Below are positions 31,569 through 64,000 of a stretch of DNA of 64,000 nt, one piece after another (positions within the stretch are counted from its first letter, which is position 1; each line of letters opens with the position of its first letter). The translations under genes and the position numbers were made by a program. The notes under the pieces are model-generated. The model was not told the origin of the DNA and made no database searches. It saw only the letters and a list, made by a program, of their open reading frames with translations. The DNA comes from Rhabditoides inermis (taxonomy: Eukaryota; Nematoda; Chromadorea; Rhabditida; Rhabditidae), in NCBI GenBank assembly GCA_963966185.1, contig CAWZYM010000185.1, positions 435,001-499,000 of the forward strand. The letters run 5' to 3'.

Positions 31569-31979
31569 ATGGCTCGGAACAAGCATACCGCGCGCCGATC
31601 GACCGGAGAGGAGGCTGCTCGCAAGCAGCAGCTCGCCACCAAGATTGCCCGCAAGTCGGCGCTCCCCAAGGGATGCATGAAGCCGCCACGCTACCGGCCG
31701 GGAACCATCGCCCTGCGCGAGATCCGCCGCTACCAGAAGTCCACCGAGCTGCTCGTCCGCAAGCTGCCGTTCCAGCGTCTCGTGCGCGAGATCGCGCAGG
31801 ACTACAGGCCGGGCCTGCGCTTCCAGTCGGCGGCTGTCGCAGCTCTGCAGGAGGCGGCGGAGGTGCACCTCGTGAGACTGTTCGAGGACACCAACCGGTG
31901 CGCCATCCACGCCAAGCGTGTCACCATCATGCCCAAGGACCTCCAGCTGGCTCGCCGCATTCGTGGAGAGTGCAAGTAA
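31569..31979 (+). CDS. Divergent histone H3 (replication-type, intronless)
   Basis: A core nucleosome histone of 136 codons, the normal H3 length, with no intron. The histone fold is well kept ([65 protein letters not shown]). Loop 1 has normal H3 length ([11 protein letters not shown]), so this is not a CENP-A. The tail is unusual: [20 protein letters not shown], so K4 is kept but K9 is Arg and K14 is Glu; an extra Gln follows Q19 and one residue is lost near 37-39. The ARKS motif around K27 is kept, K36 appears kept (GCMKPP), and K79 is Arg (DYRPG). The end is GECK where canonical H3 has GERA. A TATA box and a 3' stem-loop mark it as a replication-dependent gene, yet no other histone gene is in the window. 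The frame is intact, and it may be a germline or lineage-specific variant. Confidence 0.95.
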   Translation: MARNKHTARRSTGEEAARKQQLATKIARKSALPKGCMKPPRYRPGTIALREIRRYQKSTELLVRKLPFQRLVREIAQDYRPGLRFQSAAVAALQEAAEVHLVRLFEDTNRCAIHAKRVTIMPKDLQLARRIRGECK

Positions 31980-32013
31980 ATGCCTTTGTGAATCCACTCA
32001 TCTAGAACCCAAC

Positions 32014-32029
32014 GGCCCTCTTTAGGGCC
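32014..32029 (+). terminator. Histone mRNA 3' stem-loop
   Basis: GGCCCT-CTTT-AGGGCC is a 6-bp stem with a 4-base loop, preceded by AAC and followed by ACC, 34 bases after the H3 stop. It is the SLBP-binding processing signal in the form I recall for C. elegans core-histone genes. It implies a non-polyadenylated, S-phase mRNA. Confidence 0.93.
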
Positions 32030-32101
32030 ACCTATATGTGAAAGAAACTTGACTATTCTCCCGATTTACTTCCACGTATACCAAATTCTGGGTAACTTTT
32101 C

Positions 32102-32693
32102 ACGATAGGAGGAAGGAAGTGCACATGGTAGAAGCTGCTCCGGAAGGAGCTACACTACTATGGGAAGGAGTTGCACTTGAACTATTTTAGTAGTGTCGAA
32201 ACATAGCATACGTATGCATATCTTATCTCTATGATGTATTGTATGTTCACAATATCATATAGAAGGAAGTTCTAATACTACAGCCTTCTAGAAATGCATA
32301 TTGAGATAAAAAAAATATTATGCCAGTAGACATAAAGGTATAGGTGCGGAAACAGTGCATTGATCAGCCTACATGAGTAGTGCGATGTGTGTTTCGCATA
32401 TATTACAGTATAATCTGGTGTATGATCTTTTTTAGTATTATAAGCGTGCATCAATCCTCGATATGAGCTAGTGAATGCAGATCTCCGGCTGGTACAGTTT
32501 CATGCTACTGTATTCGATCAAATACGGTCGAAAACACCCTTCTGTGTCAAACATTGTGCAAAAATGCTATTCTTTTACTGAATTGATCAACGTGCAACTC
32601 CTTCCGCAAGCGGTGCAACTCCGGCAAAAGCAGCTCCTTCCTAGCCCAGCAGCTTCTACCATGTGCACTCCCTTCCTACTATCCTTTTCACTC
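32102..32693. mobile_element. Foldback/TIR element of about 590 bp downstream of H3
   Basis: The left arm 32105-32185 and right arm 32576-32690 are inverted near-copies (AGTGCACATGGTAGAAGCTG near the ends, then GGAAGGAGTTGCAC). The centre is AT-rich with no ORF. Confidence 0.8.
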
Positions 32694-33592
32694 ATCGTCA
32701 AACCACATAGCACAGTAAAACAGTAAAACAAGAACACTGTATCAACAAAAAAAAAACTTTATCCACGAATCGACGTAAAAATCTCATACTGTGTACTCTG
32801 CGAAACCACTCAATGTACACAAAAACATCTTGATTACGTGTTTTGTTGAAAGAGTAGCAGGTGCATACCCGTAGCAGAGGGAATCAGTCTACCCTGGTTG
32901 ATCAATCGATCGATCCATCTCACAACTTGAGGAGGTCGTTCATGAAAATTCGTGCATCGTGCCGAACGAGGGGATGTGTACTGGAAAATGGAAGACAGAT
33001 AATATAGTAATACAAACATTGTATATCGTAATTATCATAATGCGCGGATACTGTGGAGGGTAATCAAATTAGCAGCGCAAACACAGATCAACAACACAAA
33101 CAGTCCTTGAAATATGCAAACCAACTGGGCAAACCAACTGACCTCGTTTCAATCGCATAAGTTTCAATCGCTTATTGTCAAAGACGTTACAATCAATTTC
33201 TATGATAAAAATCGAGGAATTAAAAAAAACGCTTTTTCTGATGGCGTGTGCCTGATGTCGCGGGGCGGAACATTTTCAAAAAAAAATCGAAAAAAGTTTC
33301 TTACTTTTTAGGCCATAACTTCTTAACACTTGAGTTAATCAAAAATCAAAACTGGTTGATTTGAGGTCGTGGCCAAATTGACTGACCAAATTACCACCTT
33401 ATACAGCACACTTGAAAACCTCTATGTGCACACATCTATCTCCTAGGTCCCAACTGCCCTAAAATCGTTCGATTTCTTCGACAGCGGAAAACGAGAGACG
33501 CGACGCAGCAGCGAAGAGCACTGGAGTGACAGAGACAGGGCCTGCCTGCTTCATCTCGTTAGAGTCTGATGAGACAGACCCGCAACACTCTT
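32694..33592. other. Gene-poor spacer
   Basis: AT-rich; no exon, tRNA or clear repeat recognised on either strand. Confidence 0.4.
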
Positions 33593-33660
33593 TCTAGTGG
33601 TCAGTATCTTTAAAACACTCCGGAATGTCTTCGGAGCATTTTTAAAGAGCTTGTTACGAT

Positions 33661-34028
33661 TTAAAGGCACAGTGGCGATTTAATTCTGCAACTAGCTCTC
33701 TTGAACGCTTACAAACACTCATGCAAAACATTTGCCGTAGACAGGACTCGAACCGGCGAGGTCTGCGCCATAACGGCGCACACACGAACTGAGCTACACA
33801 GTAACTTAACGAGCTCCTTTCATCTGAGGATATGTCTTCTCTCGCGATTTCGGAATGGAAGTCGTGGCGGGACCAAACTTGTGTTTGAAATAAAATGTTG
33901 CAACAGCGAGTTGCAACATTTGAAAGCAACGGATAATCGTCGTTCTTTCTTACAAATCGATAAGCATTCAGCTTAATATGATTCTTTCAAACGTTCCAAG
34001 TCAAAAATAAGTCGCCACTGTACCTTTA
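33661..34028. mobile_element. TIR element with internal tRNA-like module
   Basis: The ends are inverted copies: TTTAAAGGCACAGTGGCGAT on the left and ATAAGTCGCCACTGTACCTT on the right. The minus strand of the interior has TAGCTCAGTTCG (33785-33796, A-box pattern) and GGTTCGAGTCC (33744-33754, B-box pattern) at tRNA-like spacing, with a hairpin TGCGCC-GTTAT-GGCGCA between them. Paired acceptor and T stems are lacking, so it is tRNA-derived and not a tRNA gene. No transposase frame. Confidence 0.65.
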
Positions 34029-34029
34029 A

Positions 34030-34514
34030 GGGAGGTTCTGAGATACTTTTTGTGCAAAACTTTACCCACTTCCACCTTTTCTGTCTAACTCTCTTCAGCG
34101 CCCCATTCTCTCTTGGGCAAAGTTTTAGGCGTGGGTAAAGTATGACCAAAGTTTGGGCTCAGTTTCAAAACGTGACCTCCAGTCCAACAGCGAGAAACTT
34201 GGGGCAAAAGGGAGGTTCTAAGATGAAATTTGACCTAATAAGTTATGGGTCAAAGAAGGGTAAAGTTTCCATTTTTGCCTCAAGTTTCTCGCTTTTGGAC
34301 TGGGGGTCACTTTTTGAAACTCAGCCCAAACTTTGGTCATACTTTACCCACGCCCAAAACTTTGCCCAAGAGAGCATGGGGCGCTGAAGAGAGTTAGACA
34401 GAAAAGGTGGGGGTGGGTAAAGTTTTGCACAAAAAGCATCTTAAAACCTCCCAAAAGGAAACTTTACCATTCTTTGACCCATGACTTGGGTCAAATTTCA
34501 TCTTAGAACCTCCC
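34030..34514. mobile_element. PIF/Harbinger-like MITE with TAA target duplication
   Basis: Starts GGGAGGTTCTGAGAT and ends ATCTTAGAACCTCCC; TAA lies directly outside both ends (34027-34029 and 34515-34517). A 3-bp TAA/TTA duplication and G-rich ends are typical of PIF/Harbinger. The interior is a large hairpin: 34050-34210 pairs with 34290-34450 (CAAAACTTTACCCAC / GTGGGTAAAGTTTTG). 485 bp, no ORF. It sits one base from the end of the preceding TIR element. Confidence 0.8.
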
Positions 34515-34559
34515 TAAGACTGTCATTTCTCGGCCAGTTTGATTTTTTTTCGGCCTCTC

Positions 34560-34690
34560 TCTCCCCACTCTCCTCTCTCTCTCTCCACTCTTCTCTCTCT
34601 CTCTCTCTCTCTCTCTTCTCTTCTCTTCCCCCTCTCTCAGACCTTCTACGCTGCCTCCCTCGTCGACCGAGCAGCCGCCGCTGCATTCTC
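34560..34690 (+). repeat. Inverted duplicate of an exon plus its CT intron
   Basis: A CT-rich tract ending in ctctctcag is followed by an open stretch reading TFYAASLVDRAAAAA, near-identical to the second exon of the minus-strand gene at 30480-30850 but on the opposite strand. Similarity ends right after the Ala run. Confidence 0.7.
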
Positions 34691-34805
34691 TGTGGTGCAC
34701 ACACTTGCATACACTTGCAATACACATCATTTCGGTAATGAGTGATTTGGGTTCCGCGCGCGCTTTGTTTCTCTCATTCTCAATTAGACTACAGGCAGTG
34801 GGGGG

Positions 34806-35004
34806 AGTAAAGGTGTGGTCAGTCTTTTCGAAAGCCATTCGGGAGTGCTTCGAAGGCATAGCTAGGCAATCCGAAGTGTTCGAGAGTGTTCGGGAGTGTT
34901 CCGAAGGCAGTTCGGGAGTGTTCTGAGGGCGATTCGAAAGGCAATTTCGAAGTGTTTCGGAGGAATTCGGGGGTGTTCCGAAGAGACTGACCGCTACTTA
35001 AAGG
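34806..35004. mobile_element. Short TIR element rich in TTCGGGAGTGTTC units
   Basis: The ends pair as AAGGTGTGGTCAGTCTTTTC and AGAGACTGACCGCTACTTAA (the second read inward after inversion). The interior has repeated TTCGGGAGTGTTCCGAA-like units. Related to 9937-10092 and 33593-33655. Confidence 0.6.
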
Positions 35005-35087
35005 GGCGAGGAAGAGGGGACGGCATATAGCTGCGATCAATAGCGGCGGATGGGCGGAGGACTGGAGGAGTCGACTCGTCTTCAGCC

Positions 35088-35660
35088 ATGTCCACTTCTT
35101 CGGACAATACGACTAGTCACAACGACACTGGGAAGGTGAGACTTCCTCCTCCTCTCTTTCTCCCTCTCCCTCTTGGTTGTGGTCACGGTAGTTCACTATT
35201 TCAGATGTGTGCCGGCGACCTTAGTTGCGCCTCTGACTCGGCACGAGTGGCGTGCGCGTGTGGAGAGGAGATGTGTTGGCGCCACGCGGTTTCCTCCACT
35301 TGAACAATCACTAGTCCGGAGAGCATCACATCGACTTTGCAGGCGAGATGTCACCGTATGTCAAGGCGGTCTATAGCTAAGGCACCGCGCCGCTGCCCAA
35401 AGGAAAGGAGCTGAAGACGCCGTGCTTTGTGTGCGGCAAGTACACCTGCCCGGAGACTGAGCGTCTCCTTCTCAACCAGAAGGAAGGGTACAGCCTCGCT
35501 GCGGTACGTCTCCCCCCTCTCTCCTCGACCGAACTCTTTCAGACCCGCCGGTACTGTGGAGACGATTTGGGCAACGCCCCACGATTTGGGCAACGCTCAA
35601 GAGTGCAAGAGAAAAGGGTTTTGCACGAAGGACGATTCACGAAAGTGGTTCCCGTTTTCG
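35088..35660 (+). pseudogene. Cys-rich, possibly zinc-binding gene fragment
   Basis: Exon 35088-35135 (MSTSSDNTTSHNDTGK, donor gtgaga) is followed after atttcag at about 35204 by MCAGDLSCASDSARVACACG and EEMCWRHAVSST, then a stop. Further exon-like pieces read KTPCFVCGKYTCPETERLLL near 35420-35475 and ECKRKGFCTKDDSRKWFPFS near 35595-35650, with an in-frame stop before the first. The CxCGxxxCWRH spacing recalls IBR/RING-type zinc ligands, but the family cannot be assigned. The stops between pieces suggest either unrecognised introns or a decayed gene. Confidence 0.35.
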
Positions 35661-36228
35661 GCTAATAGAAATGCACTTGTAGACATATGGTATACTATTA
35701 TCACTAATATTACAACCACTCAAGTACAAAGTTATCTGTTCACCTGTTTTCAATGCGAGAGAGTGGGAGATGAAAGTGAGCGTCTCCGTATTCTTGCTGC
35801 CACAATCCACACATCAGTTGATAGTCAGCTATTTACACAAGTATCGACCTGATCTCTCCAAAATGCATATATTCCATAGCATGATCCAGAATAACCAACA
35901 TACAAAGCAATGCATTATAGTAAATACTAGTCAATAGTTACTACTCGTCTGTACACAAGTACTATCCAACGGGTATCGTACGTTTCTGCTAGGCTTGGGT
36001 GTGTTAAAACTCTCAGGTGAAGCCAAATTTCAATATTGCATAACTCACATGGAATGGGCCGAAATCGACAAACTCTTAGGATGATCGCCAAAACAGTGGT
36101 GTAACAGAGAGGTGAGTAGGGAATTATGTACAAATACGGGTGTGCTTGCGAGAAACAACACGTGTCTGAGCTGTGGGGAAGACAACTGAGGAAATGGGTC
36201 CTAGAAATCAATCGATAATATCGATCGT
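35661..36228. other. Spacer; 3' flank of the CNNM gene
   Basis: No exon recognised. On the minus strand this is the 3' untranslated and downstream region of the CNNM gene, which stops at 36229. Confidence 0.4.
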
Positions 36229-60951
<24,723 letters not shown>

Positions 60952-63628
60952 CGGCGGAACCGCCGTCCGCCCCCTACGAGTGTAGTCAATAGCAGCCAGA
61001 ACTCACACGCCCGTCTCGCGGCGACCGATCTGAGAAAGTGGTACGGTAGGGGTACGGTAGGGTTACGGTAGGGTTACGGTATAATCAAAATCACAAAATC
61101 GACGAGAACATGATCGACAATCTAACGTCAGATGAGACAAGTGGCACAGCGGGGCAAACAGTACGCAGAAGTCGGCACGGATCACTTTTTAATCATTTAA
61201 TCATGGGCCAGTCGGTGTTTGCTGATCAACTTTTGAGGTGACCCAGGGTTTCGAACGAGCACATATGTGAGAGGGAGGCGAGACAGTAATGCAAGCGGCG
61301 AGTCAGCGATGAGCAAACGAGACTGCAACATTCATGAAACACGGTGACACACACACACACAGCCGAGACAATCTGATCTGATCACAGTTGTGATAAGCGA
61401 CTGAGGCGACTGCTGGAACACGGAACTGATCGAACACGAACAAGACTATAAAATTGCCTTTGAAATTAGGTATATTTGAGTAAAAGATGAATGACGTCGC
61501 CGACGCGAAAAGAGAACCTTGCACTTTCGCAATGTGCGAGGCAGCGATTCAAAACGTCCGCGACGTTTCATTGGGCTGATCGGCGAAATACAAAAATTGC
61601 ACAACGATGAAACGAAAAGATACGGTACTCTCGAACGCAACCGGTTCGAAAGAGTCGAGAGCGGGCGGTGATTGGCTCCATTCGAGTGTATGAATACAGG
61701 TTATGAAGTTCGCAGTGAGAGAAACACTGTTCACTTCGAAGGCGAGAGAGAGCGGGGGAAGGAGAGAGGCTCTCTCACTTCTCACTCCGTCGCGCGCCGG
61801 CCGTCAAATGGGGGCGGGGCGAGCGCTACGGGCCAGAAGCGGAGTCTACGCCGCGAAAGCTGAGGTAGGACTAGAAAATGTACGGAAATGGGAATCATAA
61901 AGAATATATTTTTATTTAATTTATGTCTAATTAGGCTCACGAACAGTGAAGAAAACTTAGTACAATAAATATATATATATGTACGTTAGCTGCAAAAATA
62001 GTAACGTAACACTAATGATAATTAGTTTGATAGTATCAAATCTGTTGCTTTTGTTAGTAATATATTTTTGCAACTAATAAGTTAGTTATATAATTTCGAA
62101 TTTCAGAGTGTTAGCAATGAATCAGTTTCATATATACTGTTTTAGTAAAGTGATATACAGCAGTTTATACACAAAACTTTTTATTTATTCCTACGAATAA
62201 TTTGGCGGAAAAAATAGTTATAAAAGTCTGCCTGTGAGAAGTGAGAGAGAGAAACCGTCGGCGCACTTTTTGAAAACGACTTCAAACTCTTAAAAAAATC
62301 AAGATTTCGATGAATGTTGCTTGTCTTGGCAACGGATGTAAAGACAAATTGTTGTCATTTTGTATTTAAAATCATAACATCAATATAAAAAGTGTTTTCT
62401 AAATCATTGCGTTTTGCTACTTGAATTGTTGCCGTTGTGATCTCATTAACAAATTGTGTGATTTCTGACTAATTGCATGAAGGGTTGAAGAGCTGGATTA
62501 GCACAATGAAAGGTAGTAACTGACGATTCTTTTTTTCTGTAAAAATCATGTGTCACAGACCACAGACGGCTTACAGAACTGTGCCAGTCTACAGATCGAA
62601 TCTATAAGGAGCAGATATGTCACAGACTTCACATCACTCGGATGAAGTCTACGTCAAGTATGAGAGTGGATGATCAGTAATGAATGAGTAAATAAAAGAA
62701 CATGAGAAAAATACTAATTTCTAATAAGAAATATAGTGACAGTGATGTTATAAATAAAATGCACTCATTAATTTTCCGTGACGGAACATTCTGTAAAAAA
62801 GAAAACGTTTTTGGAATTGCTAGGGCTTCTCTACCCTGCACCAATATATCTCAATGTAATCTCGTAATCTCAGATAAAATATTCTATATCAAACAACTAG
62901 AGAACATGAGAACAAACAGAGACATTTTTCTTACAATCAATTTTCACACTGACAGAGAGCGAATCCAGTCCACTTGATCGCATTAGCATACGTTCTACGC
63001 ATCACTCAGCTGCAGTCTCCTCTGCGTCTCTCCCATTGGTGCACTCAGTGGCCACTCTCACTCTCTACACCCTCACTGCTTACTCACTGGACCTCTGCCA
63101 ATTCTTTGTCGCGCATCTCGCAACACTACGTTCTTCTTCGATACAATAAGTGGAACGTAGACTGCCAACTATTGATTTCTCAATTAATTATTGATTTCTT
63201 GTAATATAAATGTGTAAAGCTAATGAAACAGTATGAGTGAGGAGGGAGCAGCACTAGGCACGAAAGACGCTATTCTAGAACAATGGTAAGATGAAAGCGA
63301 TTTTCCCGCGCACACCTGCCTCCTACCGCAATAAATTATCCCGTCTCCATTCCCTTTTCCCGATCTGATCGTATCGATCGATCGATTCCCTTCCACCCTC
63401 GCCTCTCCTCCTCCGGCGCGCTGTCTCGCGTCTCTCTCGCTTCCGCGCGGGTGCTCGGCCCTTTCTTGCCATATTTGTCTCTCTGTGAGGTGTCGCCGGG
63501 CTGCCTATAGCTCTGTTTGTACATACATTCCCTCGTATTTCTCGCTTTCTGAGAAACAGCCGTGAAACAACCGCTTTGTGCACTGATTTATTCATATTTT
63601 CTACAAATTTCCACTACTGCAATAGAAA
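60952..63628. other. Intergenic region between CNNM and the last gene
   Basis: No exon recognised over about 2.7 kb. 61038-61083 has tandem GTACGGTAGGG-type units. 61900-62700 is very AT-rich. The region should contain the divergent promoters of CNNM (minus) and the gene starting at 63629 (plus). Nothing else could be supported. Confidence 0.45.
61038..61083. repeat. Tandem GGTTACGGTAG units
   Basis: Four consecutive near-identical units of 10-11 bases (GGTACGGTAGG, GGTTACGGTAG) upstream of the CNNM first exon: the TACGGTA word in tandem form. Confidence 0.8.
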
Positions 63629-63655
63629 ATGAGCACGTTTGACGATACGGACTCG
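63629..63655 (+). CDS. First exon of a gene running off the window
   Basis: ATG in the context AATAGAAAATG starts MSTFDDTDS, followed directly by a consensus donor gtaagt. Only nine residues are visible and the intron extends through at least part of the remaining 345 bases, in which no further exon was recognised. The product cannot be named. Confidence 0.4.
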
Positions 63656-64000
63656 GTAAGTGATCGTTTACAATTCATTTATGTGAATACAATTTGATCA
63701 TGGAGCACTCTGCGAGAATTACTTTACTTTCCTCGTATTGCATCTCTCGCTCGCTTCGCTTCGCCGCGTCTCACCTTCTGATCAGCATAATGCTGGAGTA
63801 AATGATATTTTATATTATGACCTTGTTGATTTTGTTATCATAAATCAAACATGCAACAGCATTACGCCTCACACTTATTCTATCATCTACACTACACGAA
63901 CACTGCGGCTGGTTGCTTGTAGCTCTCTTTTGCTCGTCAAGCGCATTTCTCATGTCTGATCACTCTCGCCCCTCCATCCACATATCCCACCATGTCTCCT

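Noticed and set aside
31569..31979. Centromeric H3 (CENP-A) candidate
   Set aside because: Loop 1 has canonical H3 length and the alphaN and core regions match ordinary H3. CENP-A usually has a longer loop 1 and an unalignable tail.
33735..33800. Functional tRNA gene on the minus strand
   Set aside because: A and B boxes are good, but T and acceptor stems do not pair and no Thr/Ile/Met-type anticodon loop with U33 fits cleanly. It lies inside a TIR element.

Overview
This is a eukaryotic window and most likely nematode genomic DNA. Genes are split into many short exons with GT...AG introns ending in short T-rich acceptors (tttcag, ttctag). The one intronless gene, a histone H3, carries the stem-loop GGCCCT-CTTT-AGGGCC, which I recall as the C. 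elegans core-histone form. The transporter and CNNM genes also read like nematode family members. Nothing bacterial or viral was seen. Exon models below were assembled by eye from splice signals and protein-family conservation.

Layout. 1-1.3 kb: a small minus-strand coiled-coil gene of unknown function. 2.9-9.4 kb (+): a complete 15-exon cytosolic aspartate aminotransferase. 9.8-10.2 kb: a carboxylesterase fragment. 10.9-17.2 kb (+): two tandem BTB-BACK-Kelch genes that share a nearly identical 323-bp conversion tract, followed by a remnant of a third. 17.7-19.6 kb: a young, 5'-truncated duplicate of the aminotransferase 3' end whose far breakpoint lies inside the esterase exon. 22.6-28.4 kb (-): an SLC22/organic-ion-type major facilitator transporter. 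29-30.3 kb: a gene remnant and a 5'-truncated non-LTR retrotransposon. 31.5-32.0 kb (+): an orphan, divergent histone H3. 33.6-35.0 kb: back-to-back MITE-type elements. 35.1-35.7 kb: a Cys-rich gene fragment. 36.2-60.95 kb (-): one large CNNM-type metal transporter gene whose introns hold a small nested membrane-protein ORF, several TIR elements and a roughly 4.9-kb inverted-repeat element with a decayed tyrosine recombinase. 63.6 kb (+): the first exon of a gene that runs off the window.

The genes do not form an operon or pathway. The main theme is repeat-driven remodelling: introns are full of (CT)n/(GA)n microsatellites, TACCGTA-type words and foldback elements, and there are recent segmental duplications and gene conversion. 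The least expected observations are terminal-inverted-repeat elements with an internal tRNA-like (A box/B box) module, a replication-type H3 that has lost K9, K14 and K79, and a tyrosine-recombinase element inside a CNNM intron. All family calls come from motif recognition without database searches.
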